A stretch of 64,000 nt of DNA from Flagellimonas sp947499585 (lineage in GTDB: Bacteria; Bacteroidota; Bacteroidia; Flavobacteriales; Flavobacteriaceae): contig NZ_CP138995.1 of the NCBI RefSeq assembly GCF_044596045.1, positions 558,001 through 622,000 of the forward strand, in the 5' to 3' direction. Made by a program: the position numbers and the translations under genes. Under the pieces are notes generated by a model. The model worked only from the letters and a program-made list of their open reading frames with translations. It was not told where the DNA came from and did not search any database. Positions 52,311 to 61,148 of this stretch are shown here, piece after piece; position 1 is the stretch's first letter, and each line of letters starts with the position of its first letter.

Positions 52311-53432
52311 CTATTTATTTAGACCATCATAAAAGTTCAATAACACTTGTTCTTCATTGCCCCAATTGAATTTTTTTAAAACCGCCTTTCTACCTCTTTC
52401 TCCCATTTCCGAGGCCAACTCCTTATCCTCTATTAGTCTTTTAATTGCTTCGCTGATTTCTTTCGGGTTCAATGGGTCTACAAAAAGTGCGCAATTTTCT
52501 TCTTCAACAAGTTCACGCCAATACGGATAATCTGAGGCGATAACCGCAATACCTGACATCATATACTCGAACATTTTAACCGGAATACACTCCAAATAAC
52601 TTGGGGTTGGTTCAAGTAGAACCAACCCGGCCACAGACTTTTGTAACATGTTCTTGACTTGTTCGCGATTGAGAAAACCCAGTTCATCAACATTTTTCCA
52701 GCCTTTACTTTCTGTAGTTTTCTTTTTCAAATCTTCATTCTCGAATTTACCTCCAAGCAAAAATCTAGCGCCATTGTCATATTGCATAGCATCGACCATA
52801 TTAAGGACTCCGCGTACTTTTGAGATGGCGCCTACGTAACAAACGAAATTTTGTTTGTCCCCATTATGGAAACTTTCGTCTGCAAACTCTTCCGCTAAAG
52901 GAAAATTCCTGACCTCAACTACCTTCTTATTGCTTTTTAGAAATCGATTTAATAACGTTGGTGTTACGGTAACAACTCCTGAAATTTTGGAGATAATTCG
53001 ATCTTCATAAGATTCCAAGAAACGTGAAAGAGGTTTTCGGATGAGTGAAGGAATGTAAGCCTTGTCCAACACTTGACGCGGTACATCTTCATGGGCATCA
53101 TATATGACTACCTTGCCTTTCTTGACCAAAGCAGTGGTAATTCTAAGTAATTCGGGGTCATGAAAATGATAAATTTGCACATCTAATTCTAAAGCTTTTT
53201 TTAGAATTACTCTGTGGTAAGATAACATTCGCTTTATACGCCCAGAGGGTTTGCCAATATCCAAAATTTTGACTCCATCCTTTTCTTCATTTCCTTTTCC
53301 ATCGGCAACCACTAAGGTTACATCGTATCCGTTTTTTGCAAGACCTCTGCACTCTTTGACAAAAATGCGGGTATCGTAACGTACATGAACCGTTGTGAGA
53401 TGGCAGATTTTAATTGGCGTGTTCAAATTCAA
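52311..53432 (-). CDS. Family 4 glycosyltransferase
   Basis: A 373-residue GT-B enzyme. The start is TTG at 53432 (or the next TTG, 53426); no in-frame ATG is available. ICHLTTVHVRYDTRIFVKE begins the acceptor domain. ECIPVKMFEYMMSGIAVIAS carries the E-x7-E-like donor-binding region of GT4. An excellent promoter lies just upstream (53456-53484). It likely adds one sugar of the repeat. Confidence 0.88.
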   Translation of the reverse strand: MNLNTPIKICHLTTVHVRYDTRIFVKECRGLAKNGYDVTLVVADGKGNEEKDGVKILDIGKPSGRIKRMLSYHRVILKKALELDVQIYHFHDPELLRITTALVKKGKVVIYDAHEDVPRQVLDKAYIPSLIRKPLSRFLESYEDRIISKISGVVTVTPTLLNRFLKSNKKVVEVRNFPLAEEFADESFHNGDKQNFVCYVGAISKVRGVLNMVDAMQYDNGARFLLGGKFENEDLKKKTTESKGWKNVDELGFLNREQVKNMLQKSVAGLVLLEPTPSYLECIPVKMFEYMMSGIAVIASDYPYWRELVEEENCALFVDPLNPKEISEAIKRLIEDKELASEMGERGRKAVLKKFNWGNEEQVLLNFYDGLNK

Positions 53433-53455
53433 ACTTGGGTTGACATTGATTGTTT

Positions 53456-53484
53456 CAAAGATACATGCAATGTTTAAATTGCAA
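53456..53484 (-). promoter_or_regulatory. Bacteroidota-type promoter of the GT4 operon
   Basis: On the minus strand TTG (53484-53482), an 18-base spacer and an exact TATCTTTG (53463-53456). The TTG start codon is 24 bases downstream. It would drive GT4, the deacetylase-like gene and the formyltransferase-like gene. Confidence 0.65.
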
Positions 53485-53497
53485 TACTAGTTTTTAA

Positions 53498-53779
53498 TTT
53501 ATATCAAAACGATCGCGTTTGCTGCCAAAAGAAATCTATGGAATGGACCGCGAATTTATTAAACTACTGGGTCCGGAAGAAAATCAATTGAGTGGTGTCT
53601 TAACCAATTGACAATGCCAATTGGTAGATATAGATCAGCGGATGTATTGGTCAGTAAAAAAAACCATAGAACCCGCAAATTTAAGCCCTATTCACAGCTT
53701 ACATCTATATTCAAGGCATGGCATTGAAGACACAGTTTTTAGTAATTACGTTAACGTTGTTCTTTTCAATCACAATTAA
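53498..53779 (+). pseudogene. Unidentified coding remnant on the opposite strand
   Basis: Within the 333-base gap after the GT4 gene, one plus-strand frame is open for 93 codons except for a TGA at 53609-53611. It reads KEIYGMDREFIKLLGPEE before the stop and VDIDQRMYWSVKKTIEP, then SLHLYSRHGIEDTVFSNYV after it, which has protein-like composition. No start codon context and no family were recognised. It may be a relic of a gene that once faced the other way. Confidence 0.25.
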
Positions 53780-54724
53780 AAGTCACAACTTCAGAGCCTT
53801 GATCACCATGTCTAGATTTTATTAGAATGTTATTACTCATAAACTCTTCAGTAATATTTTCATCTAGGCAAACGGCAAGTCTGTTTGAATCACCTTGCTC
53901 GAAGGTCGCAGCAAAATAATTTCTGAAATCAACAGTAATTTTCAAGTCATTCTGAATATTAAGTTTTGAACCTACAGGCACAGAATTTCTATCACCCCCT
54001 GGCACAAAAAATTTATAGTAAAACTTGTTCAAATTTGCGAATCCACTTAAATCTAAGATGGAAGGGTCGAATGATGAGAAGGGTTCAAAATATTGGTAAT
54101 CAAAATAAAATTCTTCAATATCCGCTAGAGCAGGGTCGAATAACCAACCATCAGTGCCTATATCACCTCTTTTCATGAAATAGTAGAGCTTTTTTAGGTT
54201 AGGGCAATTGATTTTTGTTATTCCAAGTATCGATGCTTGAAATAAATGCAATGACTCCAAACTTGGCAGATTTTCAACTGAGAACTGAAATATATTTCTT
54301 CGAGATTATCAAGGTTTTCAATTGCAGCAATTATTCTAGGTTGAACATCCTCGGCAATAGCAAAGCGTACCTTGTCAGCGAATTTGGTTTTATCACTTGT
54401 TAGTTCTCCTCTTATAACCAATATTAATTTTTTTAAGTTTTTGAATTGTGATATCCCTGCTAACAAATTACTTTCTTCCAAATTATAATCATATCTCCAG
54501 TCACTATAATCTTCTCCTTGTTTATTGACATTTAATGTCAACTTCAGTTCTGTTAGTGATTCGACCTCCTTTATACTCGTTTTATTTTGCTCCCGTAAAG
54601 CTTCCAAAATATATGGGCTTTCAATGGTAGTCAAAATATCAGAATCAAAACCATCATCTTTAGAACAATTTGATAGACCTATCAGAATCAAAAATAATAA
54701 TGTAAGAATTTTAGTATGTCTCAT
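53766..54724 (-). pseudogene. Frameshifted leucine-rich-repeat-like lipoprotein
   Basis: Part 1 (from the ATG at 54724) has a lipoprotein signal (IGLSNC) and LRR-like segments (LTELKLTLNV, FKNLKKLILVIRG, LDNLEEIYFS). Near 54265 the frame changes, and the second part continues the same repeat style (NLPSLESLHLFQA, CPNLKKLYYF, FANLNKFYYKF) to a stop at 53766. The joined product would be about 318 residues. A single shift at a TTCAGTTCTCAG near-duplication could be real decay or a base-call error. Proteins of this kind are surface-exposed and of unknown role. Confidence 0.6.
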
Positions 54725-54800
54725 GTAAAATAAAACGAAGGCGTCTGTTCATGATTGCTCATCAAAAAGAGGTTTTCTTAAAATATTGAGGAGCGCGAAA

Positions 54801-56069
54801 TCAGTAGTTCTGGTTAACCCCAGTTTTATCATTGAGTAGAAAAATCGCGACAAATAAAAGTGCAAAGGCTCCATGAGTTAAAAGCACTGTGAAAAGCGAA
54901 GAACTAATAAATGAAAATATAACTAGTACGAATAAACCAAAATATTTAGCTGGGATTTTCAGGCTATTTAGAACCATGAAATATATGGAAATCAAAAAAA
55001 TATTAATTACCACCCCTAAAGTGCCAAAATTCATAAAGCCATCAGAAATTAAACCATTGTTTGCTGACATGTCAGGTCTATTAAAATATACCTCTCCAAT
55101 CAAATTGGTATGCCTAACATCATATGGGTATTCTAAAAACCTTTTGAGTATGGACTCAGACCAATATAACGGTTGCCCATCAAAAAAATCAGTATAACAA
55201 ATATCCAATAGTGTTGGAATAAAATGGATTCTTCGGAAGGTCAAAATCCAGGGATAGTCCAGATTCATCCAGGCCAAAAGCAAACATGCCACGGCAAACA
55301 ATGCAGAATACTTTACGATAAACTTTACGGATTGTGAATAACTAAATCTGTAAAAAACAAGTACCACCAAAAGACCCCCATAAACTGCTTTATGTGCCCC
55401 AAAGAGGTAGAACAGAATAAGATAAAGAGCACCGACAAGCACCCAGATTCTCTTTTTGAGCTCTAGACTGAAAACGATAATCAAAGGGATTATTATTTTG
55501 GTAAAAATCGAATATGTATACCCAAAATAAGGGTTGGAGAGTTTGCTCATAACACCTCTCGTCTGATATACATCAATTAAAAAAAGGTTTTTTAGATTGA
55601 TATGAGGGCCATATATAATTAGATAGGGCACTACCCCGATGGAAGTAATGCCCAATAACAGGTACAGCGCCTGAGTCTTATTGATTACTGGTACTTTGCT
55701 AAAGTCGATTCGAATCTTAGAAAACAAATACAAAGCGAAGAAAAAACCTTGATGATACCATAGCAACTCTGTTGGGTACATGCCTGTAGAAGTAAAGGCT
55801 ATTAACGAAGGTATGGTGAGTAATGCAAAAAAGATAGAGAGCACAATGAATACAAGCTTTGTTCTCCTTAAAGTGTTCAGAAAAAACAGATTAATAAAAA
55901 ACAAAACCACCGCAACGAAAAATTGGAAAAACGCAAAATCGAAATCACCATCTTTCAATTCAGCAATATATAGCCAGTAGAAATAGGTCTTTATCTTGTA
56001 ATGGTAGAGCCCCATTAAAAGGAAAAAATAAAGCACAAAGTAATGTGATATAGATAGCTTAAATTTCAT
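54801..56069 (-). CDS. O-antigen polymerase (Wzy)-like membrane protein
   Basis: A 422-residue protein with about eleven transmembrane helices and a long periplasmic loop (residues about 270-345) containing DMSANNGLISDGFMNFGTLGV. This N-x-G-x2-S-D-G...G-x2-G pattern is typical of Wzy-like oligosaccharide repeat polymerases. Its start overlaps the WaaL-like gene by 4 bases. Assignment is by topology and loop motif, since Wzy sequences are poorly conserved. Confidence 0.7.
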   Translation of the reverse strand: MKFKLSISHYFVLYFFLLMGLYHYKIKTYFYWLYIAELKDGDFDFAFFQFFVAVVLFFINLFFLNTLRRTKLVFIVLSIFFALLTIPSLIAFTSTGMYPTELLWYHQGFFFALYLFSKIRIDFSKVPVINKTQALYLLLGITSIGVVPYLIIYGPHINLKNLFLIDVYQTRGVMSKLSNPYFGYTYSIFTKIIIPLIIVFSLELKKRIWVLVGALYLILFYLFGAHKAVYGGLLVVLVFYRFSYSQSVKFIVKYSALFAVACLLLAWMNLDYPWILTFRRIHFIPTLLDICYTDFFDGQPLYWSESILKRFLEYPYDVRHTNLIGEVYFNRPDMSANNGLISDGFMNFGTLGVVINIFLISIYFMVLNSLKIPAKYFGLFVLVIFSFISSSLFTVLLTHGAFALLFVAIFLLNDKTGVNQNY

Positions 56070-57310
56070 TTCTTAGATAGCCCTCCTTTCAATGCTGAAA
56101 AAATAAAACAAACTAAAAAGGAAAAAAAGGAAATACCAGAAAATCGATTGAACATACCTTCAAACATGGAGTTTACCAACAGAATAAGTACAAACGTTAG
56201 TAACAAAGGGCTATACCTGAAGCCAGGCAACTGTTGTTTGAGCAAAAAGTAAAAAATACTTATCAGTATTAATATAGCCAGAATTCCATTTTCCAGCCAT
56301 GATTGCAGCCAAAGGTTATGAGCATTATATTTTTCCATTAATGGATAAGTGTATCCCTTTTGCTCATACCTTTTATTTAAAACCAATTGGGTGTTTGCAT
56401 AGCCATAACCTAAAATAGGTTTTTCCTTTATAAGTGATATGGCAGCATCCCAGCTTAGGAGTCGTGTTGAAAAACCATAACGGGCCTCCTTGTTTAATAA
56501 CAACTCGCCATCTGCTACTTTGGTCAAACTTTCTCTAATTCTTGGGTTCATAATAATAAAAGAAGCTACTATAATGGCAAAAACGGAGAAACTTATAGTT
56601 TTTTTCACCTTATTGCTTTGCCAAGTAAATACTCGAATGCATAACAACAATGTCAACACAATAAAACTTGCTTTATTGGAAATTAGAAAAACAAACAAAA
56701 CAAAAAGCCCTAGTATAACAAACCGTGTTTTTGATGGAAACAACTTTGGATTAAACAGCAGAATTGCTATTCCTGCACATAGGTATGATGCATAATATAC
56801 CGTTTGATGAAATATAGATAAGTACCGACCAAAAAAATAATTACCACCATAGAGTATTGACTCCATAAAACCTTTACCTTCCAGAACGTTAGGCTTAAAG
56901 TGGATGATTCCATCTTGAAAGACAATGGAATTAAAACAGGCAACCCCTAAGCACACCAATGCCGAACCTACCAAACCCAAAACAAAAACTTGTAACATTC
57001 TTTTTCGTTGCTTTTCAGAGTACTGGTGAAGAAAAAAAATCAGAGGAAAAATCAAAAATGATAGTTTATGTTCCAAAAACTTAAATGAAGGGTTTTCTGA
57101 GGTAAAGAAGCCCACAAAGTATAAGACATAAAAAGCAGGTAAAAGTAATAAGTATTTGTTTTTAAGCAGCATTTCTTTTCTAAAACTCAGCAAAGACAGT
57201 AAAACCCATACTATTAGAGACAGAGTAACCAACTTTTCAGGAAAGGAAACTAAGAATACATAAAGTAAGGCACCCAAATAGTATGATTCTCTTACATTTT
57301 TCCTTTTCAT
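56066..57310 (-). CDS. O-antigen ligase (WaaL)-like membrane protein
   Basis: A 414-residue protein with about eleven to twelve transmembrane helices. ILGYGYANTQLVL and YNAHNLWLQSWLENGILAIL form the large periplasmic loop with the conserved His of the PF04932 ligase family. It probably transfers the finished polymer to lipid A-core, or it may itself be a polymerase. Its stop overlaps the next gene start by 4 bases. Confidence 0.78.
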   Translation of the reverse strand: MKRKNVRESYYLGALLYVFLVSFPEKLVTLSLIVWVLLSLLSFRKEMLLKNKYLLLLPAFYVLYFVGFFTSENPSFKFLEHKLSFLIFPLIFFLHQYSEKQRKRMLQVFVLGLVGSALVCLGVACFNSIVFQDGIIHFKPNVLEGKGFMESILYGGNYFFGRYLSIFHQTVYYASYLCAGIAILLFNPKLFPSKTRFVILGLFVLFVFLISNKASFIVLTLLLCIRVFTWQSNKVKKTISFSVFAIIVASFIIMNPRIRESLTKVADGELLLNKEARYGFSTRLLSWDAAISLIKEKPILGYGYANTQLVLNKRYEQKGYTYPLMEKYNAHNLWLQSWLENGILAILILISIFYFLLKQQLPGFRYSPLLLTFVLILLVNSMFEGMFNRFSGISFFSFLVCFIFSALKGGLSKK

Positions 57311-57614
57311 TGTTTCTACTTATTTGTTTTCGGTTTTAGATGTCCAATACGGAATAGTCCAATACCGAACCTATATCGACTAACAAGAGCTTTCTCCTTT
57401 GCCATATCAAAAATTGCAAAAGCCAATATACCTTTGAATACAATTTTAACCCTAATATTGACAGACTATTAATATACCCCCCTGATCTCAATAAAAATGT
57501 CCAGCGTCATAGGTCATTCTTTTAAATCAGCTATTTTATTATCATGATACCGCCTACTTCACATATATTAAATCTTCTCGATGTTTCGATTGCTTTTTTG
57601 CCCATAAAAAACAA
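57311..57614. other. Intergenic stretch with a possible glycosyltransferase tail
   Basis: 304 bases between the ligase and deacetylase-like genes. The left half holds the 49-codon remnant listed at 57316-57465. In the rest I see no gene, repeat or regulatory signal. Confidence 0.4.
57316..57465 (-). pseudogene. Remnant of a glycosyltransferase C-terminus
   Basis: A minus-strand frame of 49 codons without a start reads ILAFAIFDMAKEKALVS and RYRFGIGLFRIGHLK before a TAG stop. The hydrophobic helix followed by basic Arg/Lys-rich residues looks like the tail of a GT2 protein. A stop lies directly upstream in frame at 57466-57468, so the rest is lost. Identification is tentative. Confidence 0.35.
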
Positions 57615-58967
57615 TTATACCACAAAATCGTTTTCCGTTTTTAATTCTTCTACCAAGCGTTCATACATACTGATGTATTTAAGATAGGAAGGATGAAAGA
57701 GATTATTATTATGCCACAGTAACGAAAAATTTCCATTGTATTTTTTGGCTTCTTCTATGAGCAATCTTACTTCTTCAAAAATATTAGAAACGGGATTGTC
57801 GCTTAGTAATGCTATGTCCATCACATGAAGCGTATCTTCTTTTAGGTTTAGTTTTTTTCTTGTCTTTACATTGAATACGGTATATCTATAACAGCTTCCT
57901 GTTCTAAATCCGATGAGTTTCGAAAAGCCCATGCTACCATCAATCTCCAAGCCCACATCTTCCCAATGTTGCCATGTTTCAGGCACTTGACATCTTAAAT
58001 AATGTTGTCGCCCTTCTTTCATTGATAATCCTGTTATTTCTTCTAATCTTTTTTTCTCTTTTGATAACAAATCTTTATCAAGAAAAGAATTATACGATGG
58101 ATGAATTCCTATTATATGTTTTCTGCTTTTTACCTTTTCATAAGCTTTTTTTACTCTTTTAGCATTATAATTATATCTAACATCATATTCTCCTATTAGT
58201 CCCGGCATAAAATAAAATCTTGATTTTATTTTACTTTTTTCAGATACATCCATCAAATAATCAAAAGTGTCATAATTATCCTTTCTCCCTAAAAGATATA
58301 TATTTAGAACATCTAAAAACGTTTTGGTGAGTGACCTTATGCTTTTTCGCGTCAATATATCACCTCCTAGTGCACTTGCTATTTTTTTGAATGAGTCATA
58401 TCTTGCCACGTTATCAACATCATGACTAAGAAGGGGTTCGAATTTTCTTGATTTTCGGTGAATTTCAATTTTTGATTTTTGAAATAATCGCACCAAAAAT
58501 TCTGCATATTCATTTACTATTGGTCTTTGCTCCAAATTGTTTTGAACGGCCCATGAATTCCCTTCCGGAAATCTGCCAAACTGATCTTTTTCATTTTCTA
58601 CAACTTCTTCCCATCTTGTCAGCATAAAAAATGCGGATGCAAAAATATCGGCACCACAATAAATCTTGGAGCCTTCAAAAACTAGCTTGTCATTCCCAAA
58701 AGGGAATGAGATTCTATTTGTATCTAGATTGATTGAATGATATCCCTTAGGGAGGTATGCCTTGTTCAAATAAGAGTCTTGAACATTTGTAAAAAAAAAG
58801 TCTTGAAGAACAATTACCACATCTCTCTCTGTATGTGTGATTTGGTAATCTTTATTGTCTGAAGCAAATATCTGATATTCCTCAATCCCAATAAATTCTG
58901 AAAATAAGGTTTCTACAATGTATTTTTTTTCTTCAAAAAAAGTACTGCCTATGTAAATATTGAACAT
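57615..58967 (-). CDS. Polysaccharide deacetylase-like protein (DUF7033-type N-terminus)
   Basis: A 450-residue protein from the ATG at 58967 (MFNIYIGSTFFEEKKY); an upstream ATG at 59021 adds 18 unconserved residues. Residues 1-190 match the N-terminal region of Bacteroidota deacetylase-like proteins (SFPFGNDKLVFEGSKIYCG, FFMLTRWEE). LLSHDVDNVARYDSF at about residue 215 is the HDVD metal motif and HIIGIHPSYNSF the second histidine motif. It may trim N-acetyl groups from the glycan. It is the second such fold in the locus. Confidence 0.75.
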   Translation of the reverse strand: MFNIYIGSTFFEEKKYIVETLFSEFIGIEEYQIFASDNKDYQITHTERDVVIVLQDFFFTNVQDSYLNKAYLPKGYHSINLDTNRISFPFGNDKLVFEGSKIYCGADIFASAFFMLTRWEEVVENEKDQFGRFPEGNSWAVQNNLEQRPIVNEYAEFLVRLFQKSKIEIHRKSRKFEPLLSHDVDNVARYDSFKKIASALGGDILTRKSIRSLTKTFLDVLNIYLLGRKDNYDTFDYLMDVSEKSKIKSRFYFMPGLIGEYDVRYNYNAKRVKKAYEKVKSRKHIIGIHPSYNSFLDKDLLSKEKKRLEEITGLSMKEGRQHYLRCQVPETWQHWEDVGLEIDGSMGFSKLIGFRTGSCYRYTVFNVKTRKKLNLKEDTLHVMDIALLSDNPVSNIFEEVRLLIEEAKKYNGNFSLLWHNNNLFHPSYLKYISMYERLVEELKTENDFVV

Positions 58968-59118
58968 TATTGAATTATCATTGTTGGTAAAGTTCACAAA
59001 ACCTTTTGACTCATAGTACACAAGAAATGAATAGCCTTATCTAATGCAAACCGTATTCTTTTTGCCTGTAAACAAATCGCGAAATCAGCCATCTTGGGGT
59101 TTCTTTTTCCGCAAACAA

Positions 59119-59874
59119 CTACTGCACAGAGTACCCACCGTCTATTTTTATGTTTTGGCCTGTAATCCACTTTGATACGTTTGAGAGTAAAAAGAGTACG
59201 ACCGGGGTAACATCTTCTATCTGTCCTATTCCTAGAGGATGCATTTCTTCAATTTCTGAAACGTTTTCTTCGGAAAGCTGTGAAAACAATTTTTTTGTCA
59301 TTGGTGTTGCTACAATTCCCGGAGATACCGCATTTACTCGAATCTTCCTTTTGGCCAATTCTAGGGAGGCAGACTTAACAACCCCCAACACAGCAGACTT
59401 AGTAGCGCAATAACCTACCTTACCCGGCTGACCTAATTCACCCATCACAGAAGAAAAGAACACAACACTTGAATTATCGTTACTAAATTTTTTCTTTGAA
59501 AAAATCCGTAAAAGTTCTATTCCCGAAAAGAGGTTTATATTAAATATCGATTTTATTTTATCCTCCTTATACATGCTAAGGGGAACTGTTTCTTCCTTTC
59601 CTGCACAAAGCACAAGGCCATCTAATTTCTCTTGATTTGGCAAATTGTTCTTAACCAACTCTTCAATACCATCCACGTTATTCAAGTCGTACGAAATAAA
59701 CAAAAACTTTTCTTTGTCAAAGGATGAAGCCAAATCGTCTACTTTTTTTTTATCTCTCCCAATTCCAATGACTCTGGCACCTTGAGACAATAAGTCTAAA
59801 CAAACACCCTTACCTATACCCGAAGTAGCACCAGTAACAAGAATATTTTTATTTTTAAGTTCGTTTTTTTTCAT
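59119..59874 (-). CDS. Short-chain dehydrogenase/reductase (FabG-like)
   Basis: A 251-residue classical SDR. NILVTGATSGIGKGV binds NAD(P), FFSSVMGE has the catalytic Ser, YCATKSAVLG the Tyr-x3-Lys pair and GQNIKIDGGYSVQ the usual end. It stands in a row with ACP and a KASIII, so it may reduce a beta-keto group on the ACP-bound acyl chain, but a sugar substrate cannot be excluded. It starts 25 bases from the ACP gene. Confidence 0.88.
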   Translation of the reverse strand: MKKNELKNKNILVTGATSGIGKGVCLDLLSQGARVIGIGRDKKKVDDLASSFDKEKFLFISYDLNNVDGIEELVKNNLPNQEKLDGLVLCAGKEETVPLSMYKEDKIKSIFNINLFSGIELLRIFSKKKFSNDNSSVVFFSSVMGELGQPGKVGYCATKSAVLGVVKSASLELAKRKIRVNAVSPGIVATPMTKKLFSQLSEENVSEIEEMHPLGIGQIEDVTPVVLFLLSNVSKWITGQNIKIDGGYSVQ

Positions 59875-59898
59875 GAATACTTGGGCGATTATGTGATT

Positions 59899-60129
59899 TT
59901 AGGAGAATTTTTCAACACCTATTCTTTCTATCAGAGATTCAAATGTCGTTAGTTTTGTAATGTCTTCAGCGGTTAGGGTGACCTCAAACTTTTCTAGAAC
60001 AGAACCAATTAGCACCATCATACCCATAGAATCCCATTCATCTAATTCTTGGAAACTTGTTTCTGATGTTACTTCTACCTCTATTTCCATGTCATCTGCC
60101 AACTCGGCAATAAATTCTTCTTTTGTCAT
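59899..60129 (-). CDS. Acyl carrier protein
   Basis: A 76-residue acidic helical protein. FQELDEWDSMGMMVLIG contains the D-S motif with the Ser that receives 4'-phosphopantetheine. It is a dedicated carrier separate from fatty-acid synthesis genes, between the SDR (24-base gap) and the KASIII (8-base gap). The likely role is to hold the acyl group later moved to an amino sugar. Confidence 0.9.
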   Translation of the reverse strand: MTKEEFIAELADDMEIEVEVTSETSFQELDEWDSMGMMVLIGSVLEKFEVTLTAEDITKLTTFESLIERIGVEKFS

Positions 60130-60137
60130 ATTTTAAA

Positions 60138-61145
60138 TTATAAAGGATTGTTGATTTTTATTAATCCTCCAGACCAAGACAATCCTACTCCGAAACCAAT
60201 TAGAATAATATCTTCTGGTATATTGATGTTCTGCGAGTATTGTTTCAAGGCAATAGGGATAGTATTAGATACCGTATTACCCCCATCTTTTAGATTAATA
60301 TAAAAGTTTTCTTTTTCGATTTTTAGTCGCTTTCGCATAAAATTAAGCATAAACGCATTGGCTTGATGAAATATGTACTGCGAAATATCTTCTTTATCAA
60401 TCGAGTTCTTTGCCAAAATTTCTTTTGTGAAACTTGGAATTACCCCAGAAGTAAAATTAAAAACCTCGGGGCCATTCATATATAAATGATTATCGGTATA
60501 TTTATTTTTTGTGCCGTATTCTTTAACTAGACAATTGTTGTCATATTTATATTTGCTTGCTCCGTTTTTTACAATCAATTTGTCATAACCGCTTCCATCT
60601 GTTCCAAAAGCAAACTCTTTAATATTATTTTCCTCAGATTCCACGATTAATGTTGCTGTTGCAGCATCTCCAAATATTGATCTATTGGTTCGATCCCCCT
60701 TATATATTAATTTAGAATACGTTTCTGCTGTAATCAATAGAACATTCTTTGCTTGTTTGGACTCTATCAATGCTTTTCCCAAACTTAATCCATACGTATA
60801 GCCTGAGCATCCTAAATTAAAATCAAAAGCCCCAATACCTTTACTTAGACCTAATTTATCTTGAAGAATGCAAGCGGTGGTAGGTAAAAAATATTCAGGA
60901 CTTTGAGTACAATACAAAATGTAATCTATACTATTTTTATCTACTCCTTTTTCAAAAAGCTTTAAAGAGGCGTTATAGGCCAAATCCAAACCTGTCTCGG
61001 TATCTTGGACAATATACCTCGAGTATATCCCCACTTTTTTTTCGAAATTCATAAAATCATAATGAGGAAATTCTCTTTGCAAATCCTCATTTGTTACCCT
61101 TTTTTCGGGAAAACAATACTCAATAGCAGCAATTTTGCATCCCAT
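60138..61145 (-). CDS. Ketoacyl-ACP synthase III (FabH-like)
   Basis: A 335-residue thiolase-fold enzyme with a complete Cys-His-Asn triad: FNLGCSGYTYG (Cys113), YIFHQANAF (His260) and KDGGNTVSNT (Asn290). It condenses an acyl-CoA starter with malonyl-ACP, or transfers acyl groups. Sited 8 bases before the ACP gene in an O-antigen locus, it probably makes a short acyl side chain rather than membrane lipid. Its start is 3 bases after the AAC(3)-like gene. Confidence 0.9.
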   Translation of the reverse strand: MGCKIAAIEYCFPEKRVTNEDLQREFPHYDFMNFEKKVGIYSRYIVQDTETGLDLAYNASLKLFEKGVDKNSIDYILYCTQSPEYFLPTTACILQDKLGLSKGIGAFDFNLGCSGYTYGLSLGKALIESKQAKNVLLITAETYSKLIYKGDRTNRSIFGDAATATLIVESEENNIKEFAFGTDGSGYDKLIVKNGASKYKYDNNCLVKEYGTKNKYTDNHLYMNGPEVFNFTSGVIPSFTKEILAKNSIDKEDISQYIFHQANAFMLNFMRKRLKIEKENFYINLKDGGNTVSNTIPIALKQYSQNINIPEDIILIGFGVGLSWSGGLIKINNPL

Positions 61146-61148
61146 AAT

